In this document: piece after piece, positions 11,000 to 22,420 of the stretch | Layout: every line of letters begins with the position of its first letter | How positions within the stretch are numbered: position 1 is the stretch's first letter | Origin: Terfezia claveryi | Lineage: Eukaryota > Ascomycota > Pezizomycetes > Pezizales > Pezizaceae | DNA length: 64,000 bases | Reading direction: 5' to 3' | NCBI GenBank assembly: GCA_015179025.1 | Contig: WHUX01000100.1 | Location: 1 to 64,000, forward strand | Position numbers and translations under genes: made by a program | Notes under the pieces: generated by a model | The model's input: the letters and a program-made list of their open reading frames with translations, nothing else | The model's database searches: none | Told to the model about the DNA's origin: nothing

Positions 11000-12850
11000 T
11001 TCTTCCCCAGCGATGAGAATTCAGACCGTCAAAAGAGAGAGTGTCTGGGAGTACGTCCGACGGTAGGTGATGTACTCCTTACTCGTTTCCAACTGTTCTT
11101 CTTCTTCAGAGCCCAGCTCTGTAATTCTTAATTGTCCCTTATCCGTTCGTACTTTCTTATTGGCGGGTACTAGTGCCTGACTAGTATTACAAGTAGTAGA
11201 GGCATTAAATGAGGGAGGGTTTTAGCAGTTCTTTGGCTTCTACACTCGTAATATTTATGAGTGCTTCTTCCACAGTTAGTGCACCTCCTTCTTTTTGTCG
11301 TTTATTAAAGATGGGCTTGGAGGCGTTCTGTTCTTGATAAGCCAGTAGTAGTTATAGTAGAGTTTCTTCCTGAAACTGTACTCGATGTCAAATGTTCATT
11401 TCTTTGATGCTGGTTGAGATGGAGCAGTATGGCGGCTATGACTCTGGAACTCAGTATTGATGATATCTATTTCAATGAGTTTTTGTCTCCATTAGTGAGG
11501 AAAGGTGCGGAGGTTTTCATAATAGGCCATTGATTTGTGGAGGTCATGGGGAGGTTGGAGATGATAATATTAATAACTTGCATCTCAGATAATTTGGCAT
11601 AATTGTTGAGCCTATCTACCTCCGTTAGGTAGTCTAAAACAGAACTAGTCTTTTTTAGTCCTGCTAAGTTATGGTATGCTCGGTCTGCCTGGTAGTGATC
11701 CCATAATATAGTTCTATGGCTTCCTTAACTTCCTTCAAGTATGATACTTAACCCGGTTAGCCTTCCACCAATCTAATGCCTTTCCATCCATTGACAACCC
11801 AACATATGCCAGCTTCTGGTCTTCATTTCGAGTGAGGGTAATAAGAAAATAATCATCCATTTGAAGGATCCAGCCTTCGAGATGCGTTCGGTCTCCCTTG
11901 AATTTATTCAGGGGTGGTGCTTTGCCTGCTATCTGCTTATCTTCAAAGATTCCAAGTCCTACTGGAGTGGAAGTGGAGGAGTGGGATCTCTGGGTCGTCT
12001 TTGTTCAACTGGTGGTGGAGGGGGTGATGGTATACCTCCTGCTGCTTGCTCGAGTCTTTGTGCTGTATTCGCTGAGGGTGTATAGGCTGAGGAGCCTGTA
12101 CCCACATTCTACCCTTTCAAGTCGGTCTTGAAAGTTAGTGAATTGTCCTTTCATACTACTGATTTGTCCTTCAATACTAGCAAACCGTTGCTGGTATTGA
12201 TTATTGTAGAAGTCGGCTTGTCCCTTAAGATATCGGAGGTTGTGGTGGATTGTCTGGAATTCTTTTGTCTGGTTTGTTTGTCCCGAAATAATAAGATTCT
12301 GGATTTGTGTGAGTGCACTTTGGTATCGTTCGATAGTTGTGCATGTTTGTTGGCAGCAGCATTAGCTGTATTCTGGATATCTGCTGCACTTCGCTGAATG
12401 AACTCGGTATATGCTGTCTGTGTCTGTTGTAGCTGTTGTACCTGTGCGAGTGCAGCTTGCTTTTCTGCCTCTAAACGCTGAACTTGTGCCTTCATGGCAG
12501 TTATCCAGGATCAACGGGAGTCTGGTGGCGAGCTGCTAGTCGCTTGCCCTTAGTGGAGGGTCCTGGATTATTAGATAGAGCTACTGATGGGGCAACTGAT
12601 CGTATGATAGGTTCAGGAGAGGAGGAGGATATTGATCCGAGTCCTATTTGTTGACGGGGGGTGCCCCAGCATTCCTGAAATTGTGGAATCTGAGAAGAGG
12701 AGCATAGTATTGCTCGATGAATTGTTCAGCTCGTTGCTATGCCTGGACAACACTATCATTGTCAGTGTCAGCCATAGGCTCATCAGAGGCTTCACCAAGT
12801 AATCCTCTCAACATCGACATAGTTGTAGGGGATTGTAGGGTGTTGGTGTC
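11000..12850 (-). pseudogene. Family D gag, heavily broken
   Basis: The N-terminal part (12151-12495) is a glutamine-rich coiled coil beginning MKAQVQRLEAEKQ. Further left, read across stops, come capsid-like segments (WMIIF..., LDYLTEVDRLNNYAKLSEMQV, about 11560-11660) and a CCHC knuckle CTNCGRSTHKYYEC near 11240-11290. No uninterrupted frame longer than about 115 codons remains. Assignment as gag rests on this order and on the protease-RT genes directly downstream. Confidence 0.55.
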
Positions 12851-12873
12851 TATAGAGGTATATAGACAAGCAG

Positions 12874-13101
12874 TGTAATGTTACAGGCGGCTGTAACTAC
12901 GAATATACAAGTCAGGAAAAAGTAAGTACAAGTATAAACGCAGTAACAACTCGGGTGTAGAGCGGACTCGATAAGAGTAAAGCTATATGAGACTTAGAAC
13001 ACCGCTTGGGTCTTATTTTATTAACTATGTAAAAGCGGTGGGTTATATAGAAGCCAGATCTGATAACGAATAATCAGATCTGGATGATGCTTCCTATAAC
13101 A
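12874..13101 (-). repeat. Probable 5' LTR of family D
   Basis: On the plus strand this runs from TGTAATGTTACAGG to CTTCCTATAACA, so on the element's sense strand it starts TGTTATAGGAAG and ends ACATTACA. It contains a 10-bp inverted repeat, CAGATCTGATAACG...ATCAGATCTG (about 13051-13082), and a sense-strand TATATAA near 13035. The partner LTR is outside the window, so the ends are provisional. Confidence 0.5.
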
Positions 13102-14214
13102 GCTTAGTAGTACTGACGTCAGGTTGTTACCTGATTAGGAAGACACTTCCCAATTAGGAACGTTGCAGTCTGACATACATTGATTAGGCAGCCCGAACTA
13201 CAATGCTTTGCAGTCAGGCTGACATACAGGAGATAACTTAAATACATCCAATAACGATACATGAATAACATAACAAATAGAACATGATGGATACGAGAAG
13301 AGAAATACATGCATGAGATCTGATGTCAGAGGCTACACACTTCAATACGCCAATCTCTTTATCCGCACTACCCTATCTGCATAGTTGATTAGGCCATATC
13401 AGTTAGCATTGTAGTAGAGTATTGGAATTAGCCCTCGAGGAGGTAGGTCTCTTACCTGAGCCTTAACATAGAGTAGGATTATGCATGTGGTGGAAGCAAG
13501 CAGCTAACAGTAGTTTTGAGGGTAGGCAGACAAAACAGTTACCAATACATACTCACTATGATCCTAGCCAGTACTATATGAAGTGCAGCCAAAGGACTCT
13601 TTCTAAGGTGAGCTGTTCTTCAAAGTAGGATTACACATATAGTGGAAGCAAGTAGCTAACAGTGGTTTTGAGGGCAGGCGGATACAGACTCGATCTCTCA
13701 TTACAAGCATATCAGATATAAGTATATATTAGTTACAAGCATACCTATGGCAGTCCCTTATAGTAAATAAGTATATTTTCATTACTAGAATATTCTTATT
13801 TTTTTCACTTAGTTACCATACATATGCTTGTAATAAGAGAAGGACCTTGCCTTATTAGGTAAGCTTATTGATAAGAAATAACTTCACACAATCTTATGAG
13901 GTGACATGAGCTAGATCTACCATACTAAGCACAAGCCTTTCTACTATATACCTAGTAACAAGCTCAAATGCCTACTTCTTTACAGGTTCTACAGTAACAA
14001 GCATAGTCAGAGAGTGAACGACAAGCCATTTGAACATATATGGCTGAAAATCCGGGGACTAGCTGGCGCTATATCAAATGCTGGTTTAAAGTACAAAACC
14101 CCAATAAGGAGCTTACATAATCTCAAATCAGTAAAATCTTTAATTCGAAAAGACCTCGAGGACTCTCCGATATAGATCCAGTACAAGTACAAAAGCTGCA
14201 ACCTAATTCCAAGT
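13102..14214. other. Gene-free stretch with a dispersed repeat
   Basis: No coding sequence is recognisable. From about 13465 to 13690 there are two copies of a roughly 150-bp unit containing GGAAGCAAG.AGCTAACAG and GTGCAGCCAAAGGACTCT. The same unit occurs at 35830-36130. The last 100-200 bases probably belong to the 5' region of the pogo-like transposon that follows. Confidence 0.5.
13465..13690 (+). repeat. Dispersed ~150-bp repeat, left cluster
   Basis: Two units share TAGGATTA..CAT.T.GTGGAAGCAAG.AGCTAACAGT.GTTTTGAGGG.AGGC. Between them is the stretch TATGATCCTAGCCAGTACTATATGAAGTGCAGCC. The same units in the same orientation lie at 35830-36130, on the other side of the pogo-like transposon and its insertions. 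This suggests either a tandem array later split by transposons or direct terminal repeats of an unrecognised element. Confidence 0.6.
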
Positions 14215-14469
14215 ACATTTGAACTAGAAGATATAATGAGTTGGAGGCTGCCTTATACCTATAGTAACAATTAATATAAAAATAATAGTCAGGTTGTGAT
14301 TTTTGGATTAATGATGCAAGAGAAGACTACACAGTTCTGGGAAAAGATACCTATCTATACTTAGTTTATGATACAGAAGTTTTCCCAAGAGTGGTTGACA
14401 GTATTTAAAAAGTATTACAAGCTTAAAAAGTTTGTAATACATAGAGAGTCTGGATCTGCAGATGATGGA
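14215..14469 (+). pseudogene. Pogo-like transposase, N-terminal part
   Basis: Translations across frames give NELEAALY, then TTQFWEKIPIYT, then FSQEWLTVFKKYYKLKKFVI followed by GSADDG at the end. This is the pattern of the CENP-B-type helix-turn-helix found at the N-terminus of pogo-family DDE transposases (LEAALF..., FSxGWLxxFKxRY, HGEAGSA). It stops at 14469, where family C begins, and continues at 28104 in the same frame once the 5-bp target duplication is removed. Stops and a frameshift near 14250-14290 show it is dead. Confidence 0.75.
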
Positions 14470-15098
14470 TGTAAAGTATTGTCAGGGGGACTGAACAATC
14501 AGATTAGATTAGATAAGGATCCAATCTAATCAGATAATCTCAGGCTAGTAATGTATACTACAAAGTAGATTACTAATAGTGTATTGTTCAGTCTCACTAT
14601 TAAAGTTATTACCAGTAGCATAAGATTACTGTAATAGGTAAAGTAGTATAGGAGTACCAAAGACACTTAGAGAATTAACCAGTAGAACTTCTATATTGAT
14701 TGTACTCTAACTATGTTCTGAGTTCCAACTGTCTGTCCAACTGAAGGGAAATTCAGGGAACTACATATGTTTCCAATAGTACAGTGCTGGAGCAGTACTG
14801 AGGTAGTACACTATCATCTAACTCTTACATATAATTGAGATCAACATCATCTGATCCTCTAAATAGTACTTCCAAATACTATCTAGTACAAAATAGGTTA
14901 AGTCTTAACTTTGACTTATACATGTAAAAGCATGTAATAGTATATGAAAGCATATGATAGCATGTGAAATATTAGCAAGGCAGATAGCATACAGAATGTT
15001 GTATGTTTTGAGATGCTTGCTGAGTAAGAAAATATATAAGAAATACATTTGTGAGGGAGAGGGTTAGTCATACGGTATGAGTAAGCTACTTCCTTACA
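14470..15098 (-). repeat. 3' LTR of family C
   Basis: On the element's sense strand it starts TGTAAGGAAGTAGCTTAC and ends CAATACTTTACA. It matches 27410-28098 over its whole length, differing by scattered substitutions and by three fewer 20-bp units of an internal repeat (GCATGT.ATAGCATGTGAAA type). Confidence 0.85.
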
Positions 15099-15160
15099 TG
15101 CTTCCCTGTTTAGATAAAAACTCCATCCTAGGAAATAAACAGGGTCTGGATTTATGTACA

Positions 15161-15499
15161 TTAGTAGTTAACATTCAATCCATAATACCTATTGTTCCTA
15201 TCCATATAGGTACTACTACTACTTGCTCTTATATCATACCTGATATTATCATACCCTTCTTTGAAATCCTTATCAACAACCTTTTGAGTAAAGAAATGTT
15301 TAAGCATTAATTGGGGTATGTCCAACTCTTTACCTTTGCTCTTATTAATCTTGACTGCATTGGATGAAATAGGGGGAGTAAGGACTTTCTTCCTTTTATC
15401 ATTAATTATTTCCAAGGTTTCTTTCCTTGTCTTATTTTTGCCAAGCTTATTCTCACCAACCTTTCTCTTTTTGTAAGTTGCTTGCTTACTACCAGTCAA
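15161..15499 (-). CDS. Family C lysine-rich C-terminal pol tail
   Basis: A 112-codon frame after the chromodomain, with a run of basic segments (KKRKVGENKLGKNKTRKE). It is probably the C-terminal extension of the integrase polyprotein, separated from the chromodomain by stops at 15500-15570. No domain is recognised. Confidence 0.35.
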   Translation of the reverse strand: MTGSKQATYKKRKVGENKLGKNKTRKETLEIINDKRKKVLTPPISSNAVKINKSKGKELDIPQLMLKHFFTQKVVDKDFKEGYDNIRYDIRASSSSTYMDRNNRYYGLNVNY

Positions 15500-15504
15500 C
15501 TAGA

Positions 15505-16846
15505 ACTGCTTTTTCAATAACTCATCAACACCATGAGCATACACCTACTCATCATACTTGTAAGGCTGGCTATCCCTTCCATTTTATCTTATACTGCAAC
15601 TTCCCTGTTCCAGGTTGTGACCTAAATTCCAACACTCTTTCTACCTCATACCTATCTTCCTTAACTGGTCCTGGTTGTTCCAGAGTCTTGGAAGGGAACA
15701 GTTGTATTGGATTAGGGAAGAAGGGTTTCAGAAGTGAGGTGTAGAAAGAATTGTTGATATTATTGAGGTCAGGGAAGTCAGTGAAGTCAAGTTTAGCATT
15801 TTGACTCCATGGTGAATATTTTGTAATGGTGAAGGGGCCTATCCATTTAGGGGATAGTTTAGAGGAGTGGTACCTTGCTGGTAGGTTCTTTGTTGATAGC
15901 ATTACCTAATCATTGATATGGTAATTAGGAGAGGCTCTTCTGTATTTATTGGCTTACTGAATTTAGTCCTTTTTTGCCTTAGTAAGGTTTTCAGCAACCT
16001 GGTAAAATCTAGTTGTAGGGTTTGAGTAGGTAGGTATAGAGTGAGGTAGGATAGGTGCAGACAAATTAGGCTGGTATCCTAGCTTGGTAAAGAAAGGGGA
16101 GTGTCCTCGTGTAGCACTAACTCTTGTATTCATCTCTGTTTGAACAGAAGGTGTAGCTTGTACCCAATTCATCCCTTGTTCAGCTTCTTAGCTGCAAACA
16201 TAGGAATAATTGTCCTATTCTTCTTTTCACTTATCCCATCAGTTTGGAGGTGATATATGGAAGATGCTTTATGCATAATTACATTTTTCTGTATCCAATC
16301 TTGAAATGTAGTAGACATAAACAAGGGGTCTTGGTCAGAAACAATTTTATAAGGAAATCCTATATTAGGCTTAATGAATCTTTCAAAGATATAAATAACT
16401 CCATATATGTCAACATTATTTACAACAGGTAGTAAAAATGTAAAATTAGAATGTCTGTCAGTCATGACTAACAACTTATGAAATATCAACATATGAGACT
16501 TATCATCAACAGGAGTTCTATAACTAAGAGTAAATTCAGTACGTGAAATCATAACAGGTTCCATACTAAGAAAATCCATAGCCATGCTACCTCATGGCCT
16601 AGTAGATACATTAAGAGAAGTAAGGAATCTAGGGGGTTTCTATATAGATCCTTTGGTGATTTGGTAGGTTTCACAACTCCTCATAAATTCTTCAACCTGC
16701 TTATAAAAATCCTGAAAGATGTACTTATTGGTAAGCTCATGTGCTGTTTTTACAAGGCCTTCATGTCCAGTAGTAACATGTGCTTGTTGGATAAGGGCTT
16801 CAGAAGCAGGGTTACCTTTAACTTGTAGTCTTTTAGGAATGACCAT
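15505..16846 (-). pseudogene. Family C integrase and chromodomain
   Basis: Reading leftwards: HHCC zinc domain (16640-16846; HVTTGHEGLVKTAHELTNKY and FMRSCETYQ); catalytic core (16169-16585) with AMDFLSM, VSDQDPLFMS and DGISEKKNR supplying the D, D and E; C-terminal part (15963-16172); GPY-like SPKWIGPFTI; and a chromodomain RYEVERVLEFR...LQYKIKWKG (about 15585-15660). After KWKG a TAG falls where a Trp is expected. The three catalytic residues are intact, but stops separate the segments. Confidence 0.75.
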
Positions 16847-17050
16847 CCTCCAAGCAAAATTCTTCAGCAGGTATATAAATCCATTCTGTACCTTTGTTGT
16901 TAGTACTTATTCACCTTTCTTAACTCTTAAGTACAGTGGTCCAAACACTGTATCTTTTTTTATCTCTTCTCCATAATGCCATTCCAACTTATGATCTCTT
17001 ATCCACTCAGCAATTACCAAATCTAGTTCCATACTCTTTTCATTATCATC

Positions 17051-18520
17051 CTAGACTCCTATTGCCTTTTTCAGGTGGTCACTATTATGGAAGGGCTTAT
17101 TGAAGGCCTTCAGGTTATTTTTCCTAGTGTCACAAGAGCTGACAAAGTTTTTGTTTAGGTTATGGTAACCAAGACAATACTTGCATCTTAGTATGACTTT
17201 TCCTCCTGTGGTAGTGACATTTAGGAGTCCTGGGCATAGATGAGACCAGTGGCCATTTTTGTTGCATATGCTGCATTTTTTGATGGTTTCTGTTGGTAGG
17301 AGATAGAGTTTGTTGTCAAGGGGGTATTTGTTGCTGAGGTGAGTGGTTTCCATGCAGTTGGTATATTTGGGAGGAGGAAATTTAATACCTCTAGAGCATT
17401 CCTTCTTAAAATGTCTAAATGCCCAACATTTTTCACAAAGATTAATACCAGGATCTTTGTTATTGCATTGGGTGTGTGAGTGGCCATTTTTACCACATTG
17501 GGAACAAAACTGTTGTATCTGAGTTTTGTTGAAGGAAGATGGAAGGATTGGATCTTCAAGGAAGGTGTCAGGAAGGGTGCTGACAGAGGATACAGGTGAG
17601 GCTTCTAGAGGAGGAGGAGGCTGGAAGTACACCTTCTTGTTGTCTACCTCATTCTTGCACTTAGGTGAGGCTGCCCTTCTCTTCAAGGTGCCTTCAAGAG
17701 TGGGGTTCCACTCCTGAAGGTTTCCTACAACCACAGAACTCTTGTTAGCCCTTCTCAAGGACTATTCCATCTGTTCTATAGTCATGGGTTCCCTGGCTCT
17801 TTCCCATTCCTCAGGTTCATCTGAGTCAGAGGATTGATCCACAAGGGTCTATTCCTATGGGTCCTCTGCTTCAGAGGCAGCAAGAGTGAAGGGAGAGGAT
17901 ATACTAGGTCTTTTGTTAATTACTACTTCAAACTTAGGTTTTATTATAACTGACCTTCCTCTTTCCTCACTCTCTTGTTGTTGTTGTTGGGTCTGGGCCC
18001 TAGTGGTAGTGGCAGCAGTTTGGACTGCTGCTGGCTCCTGCTAGAGCTGTCTGAGCCTGAAATTTCTTTGTGGGGTATTAGATTCATCAGGTTCAGGGTC
18101 ATCCTCAACTATGGCTTTGTACCTTTTAGCCTCAAAGACTGCATTTAGACCTTCTCTATCATGCCAGACAGGCCTAGTACCATCAACCTCCTGCACCTGT
18201 CTTGATAGGAGGTTGGTTGTGGTGATTTGGAGAGGAGGGAGTCTCCTTCTCCTTTGGATAGTGTTGGGAGATTGTCTCCCAAAGATTGGTGGAGACACTG
18301 GTCTCCCAGTGGCTCCTCTGATCCTGAGCTGGTTTAGTGAAGGCATTGTTGGTGATGGAGAATATGGAGGGGGAGTTTTCTTGAAAGTTTGTATTAAGAC
18401 AGAGAGGTGGTTGCTTACTACTTGATGGAGTAGTAAAGAAGTTGTGTAGTGAGAAGACTGTCCAGTGACAGATATCACTGTGATCACTAGCTTGCTCTTA
18501 ACATTACTTCGCTTTGACAA
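17051..18520 (-). pseudogene. Family C multi-zinc-knuckle protein upstream of integrase
   Basis: The region reads leftwards from a basic, proline-rich N-terminus (MPSLNQLRIRGATGRP near 18345) through a Gln-rich stretch (TQQQQQESEERGR near 17970). It ends in a Cys/His-rich segment at 17051-17500 with knuckles CSQCGKNGHSHTQC, CEKCWAFRHFKKEC and CSICNKNGHWSHLC, plus a partial CKYCLGYH. A few TAG/TAA stops interrupt an otherwise continuous frame. It corresponds in position, directly before integrase, to the zinc-knuckle block of family B. It could instead be a second gag-like gene; I cannot decide. Confidence 0.6.
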
Positions 18521-18754
18521 AAGGGACCGGTGATTCTGGGTCTAATCACTCCTCCCTCGCTACCTATACTGTCAGTCGATCCCCCAAGGGTAGAACAGAT
18601 TATTTGGCTATATGAGCAACGTCGGAAATAATTATTTCCCCCTCCTATATGCTTATTAGCTTGTTCTAAATTACCTACTAATCCTATATTGAGATCTCCA
18701 GATCTACTAAGTTTTAGATCTCGAGCGACATGCTCCTAGCCTGGCTTTTAAGGC

Positions 18755-18890
18755 CCCGAATGAGCCTATAAGGCCCCGAACGAGCCCATAAGGCCCCAAA
18801 CAAGCTCAAAGCTCAAAAGCCCCATCCGAGCTCAAAGCTCAAAAACTCCGATCGAGCTCATAAGCTCAAAGACCCCCCCCCGCATTAGGC
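18755..18890 (+). repeat. Short degenerate tandem repeats
   Basis: AAGGCCCCGAATGAGCC, AAGGCCCCGAACGAGCC and AAGGCCCCAAACAAGC follow each other at about 18-bp spacing, then variants of GAGCTCAAAGCTCAAAA up to about 18,870. No coding content is seen. Confidence 0.7.
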
Positions 18891-19309
18891 GAAGACTCAA
18901 GCTAGCACTATGAGTGCTAAAGACTCAAACGAGTACTACGAGCGCAGAAGATCCAAACGAGTGAGCACCACGAGTGTGCAAATGACTACGACCCCCCCCC
19001 CTTACACTAGCAAGTTGGGTTGGATAGCTGGGAAAGCATACATTGAACCTTTTCCTGTAACGTTGGCTTTTTCCTATAGTGTTTTGCCGCGCAGAGGTTT
19101 TTAATAGCAATAGCATGTGGGATCCCTCCTCTCCCTAATGTTCCTGAATCTGCGGATCCTTCAGATGTTCTGGATCTATGATCTATATATATATTGCACC
19201 TCATGTTGAGATACCTGGTCTGATATTTAAGCACTGGCATAATGCCACCAAGTTTGAGAGAATACCCACTTCCTTCTGAACTACCCTACCCTATAGGTGG
19301 CCATGCCAC

Positions 19310-19473
19310 CAGAGTTGCAATATCGTTGAGGGGCCCATGTCCAAAGATGCTTAAGAGCGGACATAGGGTTAAGACCAACAATACGTGAGTACCAGAGTTG
19401 CAATATCGTTGAGGGGCCCATGTCCAAAGATGCTTAAGAGCAGACATAGGGTTAAGACCAACAATACGTGAGT
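19310..19473 (+). repeat. 82-bp tandem repeat, two units
   Basis: Two nearly identical units, each starting ACCAGAGTTGCAATATCG and ending CAACAATACGTGAGT (19310-19391 and 19392-19473). They differ by a single G/A change. A third, diverged unit starts ACCAGATATGCAATACAG. No function is evident. Confidence 0.85.
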
Positions 19474-19914
19474 ACCAGATATGCAATACAGTTGAGGCGC
19501 CTATGTTCTAGTTAGGCCAAAAGACTAACATACTTGAGCAAAGAGATATACAATACCATTGGGGTTCCTACCTTCGCACGAAGTAGGGTGAAATAAGGGT
19601 TGGTGAAGTTGGTCAGTTGAGACGCCCTCTAGCAGAGGAGGAGTACTGTTACGACTGAGATTATGCAAATCGGGCTGACAACCACCCAATGGTGGGTGGC
19701 CTGAAGTCAACCCCGCTTTCCTATATATATGTCCACTTCTTGTATCTAGTTATTGCTCTCTAAGACTCAAGCGAAGTTTTGTATCGCTGGGTTACTTTGA
19801 ATGAAGCTATTATTCTTCATATATTGTGCACCCAGTTAGGTCCAAGCAAGTGATTTATTCCTATATATTGATATTCTAACAGATATCACTGTGATCGCTA
19901 GCTCGCCCCTAACA

Positions 19915-20174
19915 GTTGGAACTCAGAACATAGTTAGAGTACAATCAATATAGAAGTTCCACTGGTTAATTCTCTAAGTGCCTTTGGCACTCCTATACTA
20001 CTTTACCTATTACAGTAATCTTATGCTATTGGTAATAACTTTAATAGTAAGACTAAATAATACACTATTAGTAATCTACTTTATAGTATACATTACTAGC
20101 CTGAGATTATCTGATTAGATTGGATCCTTATCTAATCTAATCTGATTGTCCAGTCCTCCTAATAATACTTTACA
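19915..20174 (+). repeat. Inverted fragment of family C LTR
   Basis: GTTGGAACTCAGAACATAGTT up to AATACTTTACA matches the 3' part of the family C LTR in the opposite orientation to the surrounding element. Its terminal CCTCCTAATA differs from CCCCCTGACA of the other copies by transitions only. The 5' part of the LTR is missing, so this is a truncated inverted LTR lying between gag and the 1.4-kb insert. Confidence 0.75.
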
Positions 20175-21718
20175 ATAGGTTTACCAGGGCCCCATTGCTT
20201 ATCAGTTTTCTTTTGATGTTGTTGCAAGGATTTGGTCTCTTGTTTTAACACATCTTCCTGAACTGCAATTTTGTTTAATATTTTCTCAAAGGTTGACTCA
20301 TATAATATCAGCTCTTTGACTTTAGCCCTAAGCAGGAGTACTAGTCCATCTACTAGTTTCATTTTTAGTATATGATCACTTATCATATCCTATCCATTTA
20401 GGTCCTTGCACTTAATCTTATACTCCTGTAGGTTCTGTAGATACTGCATGACAGTAATTTCTGGCCTCTAATGGTGTGACAGATACTGTTTCCACAAGAC
20501 TTTAGGTGCTACTGTAGAGATGAGTTTACCTCTCAGTTTTAATATAAATTCATGGAAATTCCTGTCCTCAATATCAGTTTTCTTAGAGCAATACTAATTA
20601 TACCAAGTCTGAGCACTTCTCTCAAACCTAAAGCTTGCTCTATCCAAGCTTTCCCAACTTGCTATATCCATCCTTTGATACTCTACCCACTTTTGCAACT
20701 GTTGCATATAATTGTCAAAGGTAGTTTGATCCCTCCATTTCTCTGATACTCCATCTATCATTGGGGGATTGGGAATCTTTGCAAGTTTATTTGCCTTCTT
20801 TACTAGGGATTTGCTAATCTGTTGTGATAGTATAGTTTGACTAGTCTTTTTAGACCATTCCAAATAGTGAGGGCTAGGTTTTCTAGTTGACCTTTTCTTT
20901 CTATCATCATCAGAGCTATTATCTGACTCATTACCCTCAGATCCAGATCCTGGGTCCTCACTCCTACCTCCAGCTGCACCACTAGAGCTTCTTCTAGACT
21001 TCTTGTTAGGGGTCTTACTCTTTTTGGTATATGCTGGCTTTTTCCTATCTTTAGGTGGTAGTAATATGACCTTTTCAGATATTTCTTCTACATCTGTTTT
21101 ATAATCTCTATTTTCTTCTTTTTCATACTGCACACTTTTCCCCTTACCCTTGCTTCCAGCTCCAAACAGCTTTCTTCCTATCTCTTCATGAGTTTCTACA
21201 GGTTCTGTTATTGGAGGCACTATTTCTGAAGTATCCAGATCATACAGGTTACCTATAAGCATGTACTATATCAGGAAAGGCCAGTTTAATGCTAGCTATA
21301 GAACTCTTTTATATGGGTTATAGGTTGGGTAAGGCCATACTACTTTTGAAGTAGATGAGAATTAAAAGTCCATTTGAACTGACTTGTTAAATTGGTCTTT
21401 CTGTTGAAAAATCATGAACTTTTCTGCTGCTTCAGCTAATAGTTCCTTTTTCCTTTTTGATAATATGTTGTTTATTATTAGGTATATAAATACCTGTAAT
21501 ATCCTTTGGTACTATGATGACTCATTTTTATTCCAAAAGGCTTTTGTTGTAGGAAGTGTTACAATCCTTACTTCAGGCATAGATGAATTAGGCCCAATGA
21601 CTATTTCCCTTGTTTTCATTTCCTTTTCTGGAAGATCTTTTCCAGTTGGAACTTTCTTTTTAGAGGTATTGACTAACTTGGCCTTGAGTGCTTCTAGCTC
21701 CTCACTTGTCATTGCCTT
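20175..21718 (-). pseudogene. Family C gag-like gene
   Basis: Read leftwards from near 21718: MTSEELEALKAKLVNTSKK, a charged linker with serine- and acid-rich stretches (GSGSEGNESDNSSDDDRKK, about 20920), then a capsid-like region with TFDNYMQQLQKWVEYQ, FRFERSAQTWYN and a C-terminal segment (LVDGLVLLLRAKVKEL..., 20175-20386). The architecture parallels family B gag. Stops near 21260-21500 and 20386-20594 break the frame. Its 5' end is cut by GC-rich repeats at 21719 and its 3' end by the inverted LTR fragment at 20174. Confidence 0.6.
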
Positions 21719-21936
21719 CATCAGGATAGATATTTCTGTGCCGCAACGCCCCCTGCAGGCGCCCTGACGGACCACCTTGTACCTCTCCTGCCCTCTGCGT
21801 TAGGTCGCCCCGACGCCACTTCTGGCGCATCAGGATATATATTTCTGTGCCGCAACGCCCGCTCCCGGCACCCTGACGGACTATCTTCTACCTGACCCGC
21901 CTTGTGCGTCAGGTCGCCCCGACGCCACAACACCAT
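21719..21936 (+). repeat. 109-bp GC-rich tandem repeat, two units
   Basis: Units start at 21719 and 21828 with CATCAGGATA.ATATTTCTGT, then GCCGCAACGCCC and CCCTGACGGAC, ending with AGGTCGCCCCGACGCCAC. They are much richer in G+C than the gag sequence on their left. They form the outer flank of the palindrome that follows. Confidence 0.8.
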
Positions 21937-22200
21937 CACCAGGCGCCCTGACGATTGCCCTCTTCTAGCTGCGCACCCTAGGAACCCTAGCCCTTGTGTC
22001 GCTCGGGCGCCTTGTGTTCCGAGGTGCCGCCGTGATGCGTGTCTTTAACATCGACGCCCTGGCACAACTACCTGATAGGCAAACCACTGTGTGCACTCAG
22101 AGCATGGAGGTGATAGCAGCTATACATTGCAAGAACTATGTACGTTTGAATTTCTATATACATAGCTGAGCTATAGATGCACTTCCAACGAACCATTCTT

Positions 22201-22410
22201 TCATGCATCCCACTTGAACTCATCCTGCGCATATGCCTCCAAAAATCCTAGCGGTTCCCTGATCTGAGCCGTCTGCAAAGTCGTTATCGCCGTGCTTTGA
22301 TCTAATAATATCCATATAGCTATTAACAACAGAACGCTGATATCGCGAGACTGCACATACCTAGAGCTACCCAATTGCTGGCTGATGTAGTCATCCACTG
22401 CCATGAGCAA
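22201..22410 (-). CDS. Small ORF in left palindrome arm, unknown
   Basis: A 69-codon frame, MLMAVDDYISQQLGSSRYVQ..., has a mirror-image partner at 25936-26145 in the other arm that differs by two residues (Val/Leu, Ala/Thr). It has one hydrophobic segment (LLLIAIWILL). The conservation may only reflect the high identity of the arms, since both differences change amino acids. No family is recognised and it may not be expressed. Confidence 0.25.
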   Translation of the reverse strand: MLMAVDDYISQQLGSSRYVQSRDISVLLLIAIWILLDQSTAITTLQTAQIREPLGFLEAYAQDEFKWDA

Positions 22411-22420
22411 TGCCTATTAC

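Larger units (their letters stand above)
9009..13101 (-). mobile_element. Ty3/gypsy element, family D, truncated by B
   Basis: A minus-strand element reading from its 5' LTR (12874-13101) through gag, protease, RT and RNase H to the first residues of integrase, where it stops at the family B LTR. The missing integrase and 3' LTR would lie to the left of B, outside the window. Frames are broken repeatedly, mainly by stops. Confidence 0.75.
18505..19914. other. 1.4-kb insert flanked by 35-bp direct repeats
   Basis: The segment is bordered by two copies of AGATATCACTGTGATC.CTAGCT..C...TAACA (18470-18504 and 19880-19914). It carries no recognisable gene. It holds short GC-rich repeats (AAGGCCCCGAA.GAGC type, 18755-18860), poly-C runs and an 82-bp tandem repeat. 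On the minus strand the right part starts TGTTAGAATATC and has a TATATATAGG box near 19722, so it may be a solo LTR of another family. Confidence 0.45.

Noticed and set aside
12874..13101. A third self-priming pair in family D (GCTTG..TCT in the LTR against AGACAAGC after it)
   Set aside because: The pairing needs a two-base bulge and the LTR borders are uncertain, so it was not counted with families A and E.
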